In this document: positions 55,941-64,000 of the stretch, piece after piece
Numbering within the stretch: the first letter of the stretch is position 1
Layout: each line of letters begins with the position of its first letter
Origin: Metabacillus mangrovi
GTDB lineage: Bacteria > Bacillota > Bacilli > Bacillales > Bacillaceae
Length of the DNA stretch: 64,000 nt
NCBI RefSeq assembly: GCF_009711125.1
Contig: NZ_WMIB01000013.1
Span: 1-64,000 of the forward strand
Reading direction: 5' to 3'
The notes under the pieces: model-generated
Database searches by the model: none
Told to the model about the DNA's origin: nothing
Seen by the model: only the letters and a program-made list of their open reading frames with translations
Program-made: the position numbers and the translations under genes

Positions 55941-56993
55941 CTATTTTTTAAAGTTCTTCATGCTTTTTGTGATTTGCTTCCATTTTGCTTTCTCTTCAGC
56001 TTGCGCCCGTTTGTCTTCTTTGCGGGCCAGGAAAGCAAGTTCTTTTTGGAGCTTTTGATAGCTTTCGTATCTGTGAGAGTCCAGAGTTTGAGATGATAGA
56101 GCCTGGCGGATGGCGCAGCCCGGTTCTGTTTCATGCCGGCAATCTGAGAAACGGCAATTAGAGGCAACCTCTTCTATATCCTCAAACGTACCGGACAAAC
56201 CATCGTCTGCACTCCACAGCTGAAGCTCCCTCATCCCCGGAGTGTCGATCAGACAGCCTCCCGAGCTAAGGATAATCAATTCCCGGTGAGTCGTAGTATG
56301 TCTTCCACGGTCATCGTCTTCCCTTGCCGCCTGTGTTTTTAAATAGTCGCTGCCCAGAAGCTGATTTGTGATAGTCGATTTTCCAACACCTGAAGATCCA
56401 ACGAGTGCGGCGGTTCTTCCACCAGTACAGTAGCTGCGCAGCAATTCAGCTGAAGTCAGTGCGCTGATGGCATGAACCGGCACACCAAAAGCGGCAGACT
56501 CCACTTCCTGTAGTTTCGCATCCAACTCTGTACATAAATCAGCCTTGTTCAGTACCACCACCGGATTTGCTCCACTTTCCCAAGCCATCACCAAGTACCT
56601 CTCGAGCCTGCGGATATTATAATCATGGTTCAGAGCCATAACGATGAAAAGCGTATCAATGTTCGCAGCGACGATTTGCTCATCAGCAGTAAGTCCTGCC
56701 GCCTTGCGTGAAAACTTGCTTTGACGGGGAAGGATCGTATGGATGGTCGCTTTTCCTTCCTCATGTCTCGGACGGATGACAACCCAGTCGCCAACGGCCG
56801 GATAATCCTCGCGGCCGGACGCCTCAAATCGCATTCTCCCTGCAATCTCCCCCAGCAGTTCCTGCTGTTCTGTTAAAATTCTGTACATTCTCTTATGCTC
56901 AAGGGCTACTCTTCCAATTTCAAAACCCTCTTCTCGATACGGCGCAAAAGCTTCCTCAAAAAAAGGGGACATTCCTAAATCTGCTAAATTCAA
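55941..56993 (-). CDS. rsgA: Ribosome small-subunit-dependent GTPase A (RsgA/YjeQ family)
   Basis: 350 aa circularly permuted GTPase acting in late 30S assembly. OB fold about 25-95, then NKAD (G4), GSSGVGKST (G1) and DTPGMREL (G3), then the zinc knuckle CRFSDCRHETEPGC. TTG 56993 is chosen because GAGAGG lies 9 bases upstream and relatives begin MNL..LG; ATG 57002 abuts that site. It is not next to the prpC-prkC genes that accompany yloQ, so it is probably a second RsgA. A short leader ORF and pairing segments precede it. Confidence 0.85.
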   Translation of the reverse strand: MNLADLGMSPFFEEAFAPYREEGFEIGRVALEHKRMYRILTEQQELLGEIAGRMRFEASGREDYPAVGDWVVIRPRHEEGKATIHTILPRQSKFSRKAAGLTADEQIVAANIDTLFIVMALNHDYNIRRLERYLVMAWESGANPVVVLNKADLCTELDAKLQEVESAAFGVPVHAISALTSAELLRSYCTGGRTAALVGSSGVGKSTITNQLLGSDYLKTQAAREDDDRGRHTTTHRELIILSSGGCLIDTPGMRELQLWSADDGLSGTFEDIEEVASNCRFSDCRHETEPGCAIRQALSSQTLDSHRYESYQKLQKELAFLARKEDKRAQAEEKAKWKQITKSMKNFKK

Positions 56994-57002
56994 TGTATTC
57001 AT

Positions 57003-57089
57003 CCTCTCGATTTCATTCATCCATTTTAATTAGTAAATGATTGAATGCCACAGAGAGAGGACCGGCTACAGAATCCATCCCTCCGTGAC
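57003..57089 (-). promoter_or_regulatory. Possible translational attenuator of the rsgA paralogue
   Basis: Minus strand segment 1 GTCACGGAGGGA (57089-57078) can pair over 12 positions (three G-U) with segment 2 TCTCTCTGTGGC (57058-57047). Segment 2 also holds TCCTCTC (57061-57055), complementary to the GAGAGGA around the rsgA ribosome site (GAGAGG at 57008-57003). The two pairings exclude each other. Confidence 0.4.
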
Positions 57090-57119
57090 GTGTACAGCAA
57101 TCTGTAATTTTCTCATCAT
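57066..57119 (-). CDS. Possible 17-aa leader peptide of the rsgA paralogue
   Basis: ATG ATG at 57119-57114 with AGGAG 6 bases upstream; reads MMRKLQIAVHVTEGWIL and stops at 57066. A -10 TATAAT (57171-57166) lies upstream with a poor -35. Segment 1 of the pairing described for 57003-57089 is inside this ORF. Whether it is translated is unknown. Confidence 0.4.
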   Translation of the reverse strand: MMRKLQIAVHVTEGWIL

Positions 57120-57279
57120 ACATCACTCCTATAAAGGGATTCAGAGTTTGCAGCTCTTACCAGTTATTATACTCAAAACATACAGAAACAGCTGAAACAA
57201 TTTAAAAATTGTGATTTTTCTCTGCCTGAAACTACTCCCATTCCATCCGATCTGCACAGATCATCAATCTATAGCATGT

Positions 57280-57307
57280 AAAAAGAGCCCGCCAACAGGC
57301 GGACTCT
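57280..57307 (-). terminator. Terminator of the chemoreceptor gene
   Basis: Minus strand GAGTCCGCC TGTT GGCGGGCTC followed by TTTTT; it overlaps the stop codon. Confidence 0.85.
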
Positions 57308-58775
57308 ACTGATGATTCACCAAGGAGGCTGCGGTTTGTTCAAGTCCGCTTATGCTTGCCGCCATGCTGCTGATTCGTGTGTTTTGTTCTTCGGTGCTTG
57401 TTAATACTTCCTCTATTACGGCGCTCGTCTGATCGGTTACGGCTGAAACTGAAGCGGCCTCTTCTATAACCAGTGCTGTATTGCGGCTTAGATCCATCAA
57501 TTGCTGCTCAAGTTCTGCAGAGCTTTCAGATGCTTCATGTACCCGTTCTAAAATTTGATTCATTCCGCTTTGCACAGAGCTTGCCACAGACAAACTGGAA
57601 GAAAAAGCATCATGGCCTTTTAGCATTTCTCCTGATGTCTGGTTCGTCTTATCCTTGATGCGATCCAGGATATCATGAATTCCCCCGGCTGATTTCTTCG
57701 AATTTTCAGCCAGCATCCGTATTTCCTTTGCTACTACAGAGAAGCCTTTGCCATGCTCTCCAGCCCTGGCGGCTTCTATGCCCGCATTTAGAGCGAGAAG
57801 ATTTGTCTGTTCGGATAGATGGGTGATTGATTTAACAATCGATTCCACGTCCTTCGTTTCTCCCTGAAGTTCCTGAATAGAATCGGCTGCAATTTGAATC
57901 ATATCAGACGCTTTTCCCATCTCTGCAGACAGTGTATTGATCTGAAGATGAATTTCTTCTACTGACCCTTTCGTCTCTTCAAACGATTCACGCATCTCCG
58001 CTGAAGCATTCCTGGCGTTTTCTGTATACGACCCAATGAGTTTAAGAGACTGGTCGATTTTAGCAGTGCTGGCGGCCTGATCCTCAGCTCCCGCCGCTAT
58101 TTCTTTAAAAGCACCCGTGAGCCCTTCCGAAATTTCTTCAAGCGTGGAAGAGTCTGTTTTTAAATGACTCGTGTTTTTCGTCAGCTCTCCGAACGCAAGC
58201 TGAAGCTGGGCAAGCAGCCTCTCATTATTCCGGCTTTCCTCCTCGGCCTTTTTTAAACTGCTTTCAGCTGCAGTTCGCATTTTTTCACCCATAATACTCT
58301 GCAGGATCAGAGCTCCAATGATTAAGACCATGAACGAATTTAAGTTTACAGCCTCTATCCCCTTAACACCGGGGAACATCGTTTCGCCATGTATAAAATA
58401 AAAGTAATTCGTCATCGCCAGGCCGAATAACCCAGCCGCGATCACATGACGGTAATTGTGGAAAAGGGTGCTGATGGCGATAAGATAGTAAGCCATAAAA
58501 TAAGATACAATGGTAGGCTCCATCTTCATCATAACTGCTCCAAGAACAGCAATGCTGACGATCGCCAGATAACTCATTTGGTTAACCAGCCATTTTTTCA
58601 CCACCAGGAAAGTGAATACGGTTCCAACCGCGAGCCCAAAACCACCCAGCGTTAGCATGAAAGCAGTGCTTGCTCCTGTAATCCAGTAGGCTGCCAGGCC
58701 AAGAAGCAAGGAGCCCCAAATAATATACATCATTAGTTTATTCCGCTTTTGCATGTGCATTTTGCTGTGTTCCAA
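57306..58775 (-). CDS. Chemoreceptor with polytopic membrane sensor
   Basis: 489 aa. TTG 58775 is 7 bases after GGGGG. Unlike classical receptors it has six membrane spans in residues about 12-168 and no large outer domain, then a cytoplasmic signalling domain (about 190-489) with tip [18 protein letters not shown] (Gly in place of the usual Ala). No HAMP is obvious. The input is probably membrane state or a small ligand in the membrane. A SigD promoter precedes it, linking it to the motility regulon. Confidence 0.88.
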   Translation of the reverse strand: MEHSKMHMQKRNKLMMYIIWGSLLLGLAAYWITGASTAFMLTLGGFGLAVGTVFTFLVVKKWLVNQMSYLAIVSIAVLGAVMMKMEPTIVSYFMAYYLIAISTLFHNYRHVIAAGLFGLAMTNYFYFIHGETMFPGVKGIEAVNLNSFMVLIIGALILQSIMGEKMRTAAESSLKKAEEESRNNERLLAQLQLAFGELTKNTSHLKTDSSTLEEISEGLTGAFKEIAAGAEDQAASTAKIDQSLKLIGSYTENARNASAEMRESFEETKGSVEEIHLQINTLSAEMGKASDMIQIAADSIQELQGETKDVESIVKSITHLSEQTNLLALNAGIEAARAGEHGKGFSVVAKEIRMLAENSKKSAGGIHDILDRIKDKTNQTSGEMLKGHDAFSSSLSVASSVQSGMNQILERVHEASESSAELEQQLMDLSRNTALVIEEAASVSAVTDQTSAVIEEVLTSTEEQNTRISSMAASISGLEQTAASLVNHQ

Positions 58776-58845
58776 ACCGGATCCCCCACCGCTTCTGTTT
58801 AATCGTTAAAATTGCCTTCATTATCTGTCTGATGCTATATGTCTA

Positions 58846-58871
58846 ATATCGGCAGAATTGTGACATGTTTA
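58846..58871 (-). promoter_or_regulatory. SigD-type promoter of the chemoreceptor gene
   Basis: Minus strand TAAA (58871-58868), 14-base spacer, GCCGATAT (58853-58846): a perfect SigD -10, with spacing one short of the usual 15. Confidence 0.7.
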
Positions 58872-58894
58872 AAGACAGAAACCGCGGAAAAGAG

Positions 58895-58923
58895 AAAAAC
58901 AGTCCGCCTCGTAAGCGGACTGC
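58895..58923 (-). terminator. Terminator of the IspA-like protease gene
   Basis: Minus strand CAGTCCGCTTAC GAGGCGGACTG followed by TTTTTC. Confidence 0.85.
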
Positions 58924-58928
58924 CAAGT

Positions 58929-59897
58929 TTATCTTTGGTTCACTTCTGCTGCTGTTTTGCTTTCTGTTTCCTCTGCAGATTCTTCTGCCCTGAGGAAGAT
59001 CATTCCGTTCCCCTGCGCTTTTTTAGACAGACCGATCGAAACAGTGTTTTTACAGAGCTGCGCATATACCTCAGGCTCTGTTAACCGCCTTCCAAATTCC
59101 TGCTCTTCCTTTTGAATCAGGAGAGCTGCGGCAGCCGAAGCATGCGGCGTTGCCATTGAGGTGCCCGAAAGTTTTGCATATTTATTGCCCGGGTAGGCAG
59201 ATACGACATTTACACCCGGAGCAACCAGATCAATTTCGTCATTGGTGTTTGAAAACTCGGCCAGCTGCTTCTTTTCATCGATCGCGCCGACCTGAATGAC
59301 TTCTTTGTAATAGCCTGGATAGGCTTTCTCGACCGTTTCTTCCCTTGAATCCCCTTCATTTCCTGCTGCACATATGACGAGGATGTCTTTTGCGACCGCC
59401 TCTTTAATCGCAGCATGGAGCTCAGGAACATCATCCGGGCCTCCGAGGGACATGGAAATAATACGGACCGTTTCTCCACTGTCGCCTTTCCATTCAGAAG
59501 CATACCGTATCGCCTCGATGATCCCTTCGTACGACCCGCTTCCGTCATCCCCCAGAACTTTCAGGATCAGCAGCTTTGATTCAGGTGCGCCTCCTGCTAC
59601 CCCCTCGCCGTTCAATGCAGCTGCGATGGTACCTGCTACATGGGTTCCGTGAAAATGAGAATCACTGAAATCTCCTTCTTCTCCACCTGTAAAGTTTTTA
59701 CCGCCGATAACGCGGTCTTTTAAGTCCACATGGGAGGTGTCGCAGCCTGTATCGAGGACTGCTACCACACAGTTCCCTTTTACTTCACTGTCCCATAGCT
59801 CGGGAGCGTTGATCAGGCTGATTCCATATGGGATTTCTTCCTGTGCTGAATCAAATACTTCTTCAAGCTTAAACGGTATTAAACGAACTTTGCTCAT
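58929..59897 (-). CDS. ispA: Intracellular subtilisin-type serine protease (IspA-like)
   Basis: 322 aa S8 protease without a signal peptide. Catalytic D49 (VLDTGCDTSH), H83 (HGTHVAGT), S247 (SGTSMATPH) and oxyanion N180 (AAGNEGD) are present. The N-terminal LIPF segment resembles the inhibitory LIPY/F propeptide of intracellular subtilisins, which is removed on activation, and length matches IspA. It digests cytosolic protein in stationary phase. AAGGAGG precedes the ATG. Confidence 0.9.
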   Translation of the reverse strand: MSKVRLIPFKLEEVFDSAQEEIPYGISLINAPELWDSEVKGNCVVAVLDTGCDTSHVDLKDRVIGGKNFTGGEEGDFSDSHFHGTHVAGTIAAALNGEGVAGGAPESKLLILKVLGDDGSGSYEGIIEAIRYASEWKGDSGETVRIISMSLGGPDDVPELHAAIKEAVAKDILVICAAGNEGDSREETVEKAYPGYYKEVIQVGAIDEKKQLAEFSNTNDEIDLVAPGVNVVSAYPGNKYAKLSGTSMATPHASAAAALLIQKEEQEFGRRLTEPEVYAQLCKNTVSIGLSKKAQGNGMIFLRAEESAEETESKTAAEVNQR

Positions 59898-59990
59898 TTT
59901 CTTGTCCTCCTTCAGTTTTTTTGAAGAATCAAGTAACCGAACACTTGTTCTTATTATACCATATCCTGCTTATCAAAAACCATTTTATTT

Positions 59991-61616
59991 TTATTTCAAT
60001 TTGCGTATGTCATCCATGAACCGATAGACCGGTAGCTTTTCACCAGGCTCTGATTTTATGAAGCCGAAGCTCTCATAGCTGTCCACAGATTCCGGTTCAA
60101 GTGAAAGGGAAAGCAGTCCTGCCTGCGGCTGGGCTGTAAGAAAAATGATGCTTCCTTTAGGAACAGTCACCTTTTCCTTCTGAACTTTCGTTTTAATTTT
60201 GCTGACTTCGATGCCTTCGTACTTTCCATCCGCTTCTTTTTCGGTTACCTGGAAAGTTTCCGCATCAATTACCAGATCTTTTTTTACAGTGAAACTTTTA
60301 AGTCCCTGATCTCTTAACTTGGCAGCTGCCAGTTCCTCACCCGTCTCAAGTATGTAAGCAGTAGGACGTTCCCTGGTCAGGACTGCTTTTGCCTTGGAGG
60401 CACTCTTATACTTAACGGGCACTTCCTTAACCGAGCCGGATTTAATATCCACCATTTCAAGGGTTTTCCCTTCAATCTCCTTGTTTTCGCTGTCGATCAC
60501 AATCGGGTCCTTGTCATTTGCCATAAGACCTTTACGGATGAGCTTCAGCCTTTCTTTTACTACTTCTGTTTTCACTTTACCGGCTTGTTCAGCTGTGAGC
60601 CGAATGATCTTTTCATGTGTGGCGATCTGGGCAGCTGTTCTTCTGGAAAAGTTTTCTCTTCCTATGCCGATTCCCCTCGTTTCAACCAAAAACGAAACCG
60701 CCGGTGAGAGACCGAACGCATTTCTGCCGATTCTCGCCTCTGTACTGCCTTCTTCCACCTCAATTTCGCCGTTACTGTTCATGCCTGATGTATAGTAAGG
60801 TTCATTGGAAAAATTCTGCTTGTCCAGAGCCTCTTCTGTATTCTCAAGAAAATAATCGTCTGAGAGTGTTCTAATATTCTTGGGGATGTTTAAATTTTTC
60901 CCGGAAAGCAGCAGCAGGTCATGGTACTTTAGCAGGCCGATTTTTGCAAATTCCTGTCCTACACCGTATTCATGAGCATCGATCACAACCTCCGGCATGT
61001 ATCGGTTAAATTCCCTGTGGACCGCCTTCACTTCTTGGGATTCAAGCTTGACATGATCCCGGTTTCCATCCAGTCCATTTTCAAGCTGTCTTTTAAAAAG
61101 GAATGAGCCGTCCGGATTTATACGCGGAATGATGATAACGTTGATTTTATCCAGTACTTCGTCTCCAAGCTTTCCAGACATTTTTTTTGCCATTGCCAAA
61201 ACCGCTTCCCCTGCAGCAGGCTCATTCCCGTGAATTTGACCTTGAAGCCATACAGTAGGCTTTAGCGAAACCCCGGATTTGGAGATCTTCCGGTCCTTGG
61301 AAAAATACAAAGCGAGAATCGGACGCCCGGATTGGGATGTTCCAATCGATTTTACAGAAAGGTTCTTCGTTTCTTTCTTCAGCCCTTCCACATACTTTTC
61401 CAGCTCTTCCTGGGAGGTGAAAGAGTTTCCTTCTCTTGCAAAAGCAGGAGTCTGCACTTCTGGCGGTACCTCTGGGTAAAGCTTCAGCACCTGCTCAGGC
61501 TGGCTGTACTGTTTTCCGTAATAAGGGGTTTCTGCGGCGTCTGCAGCTGGATTTCCGGAAGCGAGGATCAGCCCTGCAGAGGCAGCAGCCAGTCCCCATT
61601 TTTTCCACTTCGTCAT
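59991..61616 (-). CDS. Secreted M14 zinc carboxypeptidase
   Basis: 541 aa. Signal peptide 1-27 (KKWGLAAASAGLILASG, cleavage after ADA). Zinc ligands H129 and E132 in QIHGNEPAAGE and H215 in VIDAHEYG; catalytic Glu E312 in FLVETRGIG. This fits M14 carboxypeptidases. Residues about 345-541 are an added beta-rich region of unknown role. Likely exported to degrade peptides. Next upstream genes are separate. Confidence 0.87.
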   Translation of the reverse strand: MTKWKKWGLAAASAGLILASGNPAADAAETPYYGKQYSQPEQVLKLYPEVPPEVQTPAFAREGNSFTSQEELEKYVEGLKKETKNLSVKSIGTSQSGRPILALYFSKDRKISKSGVSLKPTVWLQGQIHGNEPAAGEAVLAMAKKMSGKLGDEVLDKINVIIIPRINPDGSFLFKRQLENGLDGNRDHVKLESQEVKAVHREFNRYMPEVVIDAHEYGVGQEFAKIGLLKYHDLLLLSGKNLNIPKNIRTLSDDYFLENTEEALDKQNFSNEPYYTSGMNSNGEIEVEEGSTEARIGRNAFGLSPAVSFLVETRGIGIGRENFSRRTAAQIATHEKIIRLTAEQAGKVKTEVVKERLKLIRKGLMANDKDPIVIDSENKEIEGKTLEMVDIKSGSVKEVPVKYKSASKAKAVLTRERPTAYILETGEELAAAKLRDQGLKSFTVKKDLVIDAETFQVTEKEADGKYEGIEVSKIKTKVQKEKVTVPKGSIIFLTAQPQAGLLSLSLEPESVDSYESFGFIKSEPGEKLPVYRFMDDIRKLK

Positions 61617-61755
61617 CTAAACACTCCTCTCCTTCTATATTTCCAGTATAGAGAAATTCAATAATTATCTAAATATTATGAAATATGTGATTTTATGATG
61701 AGGCTTTCTGCTCAGAAGGAGGAATACTGCCGAAAAAACGGGGAAAATGCCTCAT

Positions 61756-62364
61756 TTAAGCAGGCTTTACGGCTCCGGCTTTAATAAAGGCAAGCTTTGC
61801 TATTGTCATGATCGAAAGGCTGAACAGGCTGCTCCCTAAAAAGAGCATAAGCACAGGCAGCATTCCTGCAAGAAGGTAAAACAAGCAAACCGCTGCAATC
61901 ATGGAGAGCGAATGAAACGGATGTGACAGGGCAAATAGGAAAGCAAGTCTTACAGCCTTAACAAATCCTGCCTGAAAATGGACATAGACTGGAAAAACAA
62001 ATAAAAATGCCAGAATGAAGATAAAAATCGAGATCGCCGCCAGGAAGTAAAGAACCATCCCAATCGTTCCACCCAATGTCATCGCAGCCCTTAAATAAAA
62101 ATACAGGACAAATCCGGCAGCAAGAAAGCTCCAGCCAATCTGGTTGGCGATCAGCCAGTCCTTCCTCCACGTCTTTTTAAAGACAGCGAGAATCGGCACA
62201 TCTGATTCCCCTTGCAGCCATTTTCTAAGAACCGTATACATGGACACAGTTGCCGGAAAAATTCCGGCTCCCCCTAAGCCAGCTAACGTAAATCCAAGCC
62301 ATAGTACCTGTACATAGACCAGCTTCATTATCCATTCCATCGTCCGGTATAATCCCGTTGCCAT
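61756..62364 (-). CDS. YesL-like DUF624 membrane protein
   Basis: 202 aa. ATG 62364 is 8 bases after AGGAGG; the ATG at 62370 is too close. Five spans; GLYRTMEWIMKLVYVQVLW and the GIFPATVSMYTVLRKWL region define DUF624. YesL-type genes accompany sugar ABC importers of oligo- or polysaccharide breakdown. It lies 64 bases after the solute-binding protein, in the same operon. Function unknown. Confidence 0.85.
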   Translation of the reverse strand: MATGLYRTMEWIMKLVYVQVLWLGFTLAGLGGAGIFPATVSMYTVLRKWLQGESDVPILAVFKKTWRKDWLIANQIGWSFLAAGFVLYFYLRAAMTLGGTIGMVLYFLAAISIFIFILAFLFVFPVYVHFQAGFVKAVRLAFLFALSHPFHSLSMIAAVCLFYLLAGMLPVLMLFLGSSLFSLSIMTIAKLAFIKAGAVKPA

Positions 62365-62428
62365 CGCCATTCCCTCCTAAACAGAGAAGCCCGGCCGATA
62401 AAGACACAAGCCAGGCTGCTGCTGATTT

Positions 62429-64000
62429 TTATCCCTCTGTATAGCGCTTATAGGCGTCTTCATGAACCTTGATCAGCTGATCGACTCCCATTTCCTTCAG
62501 ACGCTTTGTGAACTTGCTGAAATCAACCGGTTCTGCTCCCATCATCCATTTCTGAATCATCTCATCACGGTATGTCATGATTTGCAGGCCGATATCATTT
62601 TTTATTTTCTCTTCCTCTTCTGTAAAATTCAGAGCTGGAACTTCTTTGAGGAAGTAATCATTCTTCACATATTCCTCGACTCCTTTTAATGCAAGAGGTG
62701 CCATCCATTGTTTTTCATATTCAAAATCCTGCTGATAAGCGAACATGATTTGAGCGCCTTTTGCCCGCAGAGCACCCGGAACATCAGGAGAACTCAACAC
62801 TTCTTTCGTGAATTTCGGCTCTCCGTTCTCAAGTGTGTACGTGTCGCCTTCCACCCCATAGTTCATCAGCCTGCGGCCTTCCTCGGTGAAGAAATAATCA
62901 AGGTACTTAATGGCAGCGACCGGATCTTTTACAGAGTGCCCGACGGCCACTCCCGTATAGTTGTTGAACGGAGAACGGATGGTCGGTTCCACACGCTCGC
63001 CCTTAGAGTTTTCCGGAGGGGCCATTGGAATCAGGTTAAAGTCAGGCGTATGCTTCTTGGAAATATCATTATACGTAACCGTGCTCGCGAACCAGTCATG
63101 TGTGGAGCCTCCAGTATTGTTGCCGAAGAGAACATCCCTTGAAGTTGCACCGCGGGTAAAGATTTCCGGATCGATTAAGCCTTCTTCATACCACTTTGCC
63201 AGGTTTTCCATCGCTGCTCCAAAGTCTTTTTCCATCGGCCCGTAAACGACTTTATTATCCTTTAGATAAAAATCACCATATCCGCCCCAAAGACTTGCCA
63301 GGTCAAAGATCCGCTGATTGATGCGGGTAAACAACGGGACTTCATCCGCTTTTCCATTGCCGTTTGGATCTTTTTCTTTAAATGCTTTTAGAACAGTGTA
63401 ATACTCATCTACCGTCTGAGGGACCTCAAGCCCCAGTTTATCCAGCCAGTCCTGACGGATAAACCAGCCCTCTGCTGCTTCACCGTCGGCAATGAACGGG
63501 AGGTAATAAAGGTGCCCGTCAGCAGCTTTGGAAACTTTCATGATTTCAGGCATTTTATCCAGATAGCTTTGGATGTTCGGAGCATGCTCCTTGATCAGGT
63601 CTTCAAGCGGGATAAACGCCCCTTCTTTACCGTATTTGTTCAAGTTTTCCTTTTTCTCAAATACGAGATCCGGAATCTTGCCAGACGCGATCATCAGGTT
63701 AAAGGCTTCTTCGCTCTTCGTTGAGGACTTCGGTGCAACTCCTTTAAGGCTGACATTCGTCACTTCGGATGCCTTTTTAAAGGTGCTCCAATTGTCATCA
63801 AAAATAACCTGGCCGTCATTGTAATGAAGGTGGATTGTCATTTCGACCGGCTTGTCGCTTACCTTCGGCCCCTTTGATTCCGCATTCTCTTTTTGCTCTG
63901 TTTTCTCTTTCGGAGCGGTAGTGGTGCTGCTGCATGCAGTGGCTGTAAAAACAAGCATTCCTGAAGCTAAAACGAATGACAGCTTTCTTCCTTTACCCAT
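62429..64000 (-). CDS. Lipoprotein solute-binding protein of a sugar ABC importer (LplA/YtcQ-like)
   Basis: 523 aa. Lipoprotein signal with lipobox ending at C23 (TATACSS), then an acidic linker and a family-1-type solute-binding fold (IPDLVFEKK, LPFIADGEAAEGWFIRQDWL, FFTEEGRRLMNYGVEG). The large size and the ending MGVDQLIKVHEDAYKRYTEG fit LplA/YtcQ-type oligosaccharide binders. The ATG is the last codon of the window; permease genes are probably upstream of the edge. YesL-like gene follows. Confidence 0.85.
   Translation of the reverse strand: MGKGRKLSFVLASGMLVFTATACSSTTTAPKEKTEQKENAESKGPKVSDKPVEMTIHLHYNDGQVIFDDNWSTFKKASEVTNVSLKGVAPKSSTKSEEAFNLMIASGKIPDLVFEKKENLNKYGKEGAFIPLEDLIKEHAPNIQSYLDKMPEIMKVSKAADGHLYYLPFIADGEAAEGWFIRQDWLDKLGLEVPQTVDEYYTVLKAFKEKDPNGNGKADEVPLFTRINQRIFDLASLWGGYGDFYLKDNKVVYGPMEKDFGAAMENLAKWYEEGLIDPEIFTRGATSRDVLFGNNTGGSTHDWFASTVTYNDISKKHTPDFNLIPMAPPENSKGERVEPTIRSPFNNYTGVAVGHSVKDPVAAIKYLDYFFTEEGRRLMNYGVEGDTYTLENGEPKFTKEVLSSPDVPGALRAKGAQIMFAYQQDFEYEKQWMAPLALKGVEEYVKNDYFLKEVPALNFTEEEEKIKNDIGLQIMTYRDEMIQKWMMGAEPVDFSKFTKRLKEMGVDQLIKVHEDAYKRYTEG

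Overview
The window looks like a chromosomal segment of a low-GC, endospore-forming Firmicute of the family Bacillaceae. This rests on an alpha/beta-type small acid-soluble spore protein, a Spo0E-like phosphatase, the SigI/RsgI heat-shock sigma pair, a KinE-like sporulation kinase, strong AGGAGG-type ribosome sites and frequent TTG/GTG starts. From memory of the Bacillus subtilis 168 map, gene order matches the tnrA-ykzB-ykoL-ykoM / ykoU-ykoV-ykoW / ykoY / sigI-rsgI-sspD-ykrK-htpX-ktrD-ykrP-kinE-ogt / mtnKA-mtnU-mtnE-mtnWXBD block, with extra genes inserted. The species cannot be named from this sequence.

Layout. 1-150 is the right end of an IS200/IS605-type element (tnpB tail and omegaRNA-like hairpin). 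404-1017 holds a DksA/YocK-like general stress gene behind a SigB-type promoter. 1183-9425 is the methionine salvage cluster: mtnWXBD (minus) and mtnKA (plus), each behind its own SAM (S-box) riboswitch, with divergent mtnE/mtnU between them sharing overlapping promoters. 9440-14850 has degenerate 20-bp-period repeats, an ArsR-DUF2087 regulator, a 36-codon gene, ogt-kinE and ykrP. 14956-17376 has a B12-binding radical SAM protein and three very small genes. 17527-26605 carries ktrD, a chemoreceptor, htpX with its divergent regulator ykrK, an FAD oxidoreductase, sspD and the sigI-rsgI operon. 26606-27984 is a long non-coding stretch with a 17-unit 20/21-bp tandem array. 27985-35997 carries a TerC-like gene under a yybP-ykoY (Mn2+) riboswitch, uppP, a reductase plus aldehyde dehydrogenase pair, and the NHEJ genes ku and ligD. 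36031-44705 holds a GGDEF/EAL protein, a MarR regulator, the tnrA region with a consensus TnrA box, a chemoreceptor, a Spo0E-like gene and mgtE under an M-box Mg2+ riboswitch. 44791-52272 contains MOSC, Bax-inhibitor-like, aldehyde dehydrogenase, TspO-like, YhfW-like Rieske oxidoreductase and YrzF-like kinase genes. 52275-54777 is thiMDE under a TPP riboswitch. 54781-64000 holds small membrane genes, a Bacillus-type repeat cluster, an rsgA paralogue with a possible leader peptide, a chemoreceptor with a SigD promoter, an IspA-like protease, an M14 carboxypeptidase, a YesL-like protein and a lipoprotein sugar-binding protein.

Together the genes cover methylthioribose recycling, metal and cation homeostasis (K+, Mg2+, probably Mn2+), nitrogen control, thiamine salvage, envelope stress, spore DNA repair and protection, and motility sensing. 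Five metabolite riboswitches (two SAM, one Mn2+, one Mg2+, one TPP) lie in 64 kb. The less ordinary signals are the 20/21-bp tandem array, a possible translational attenuator ahead of rsgA, and the repeat-extended tail of RsgI.
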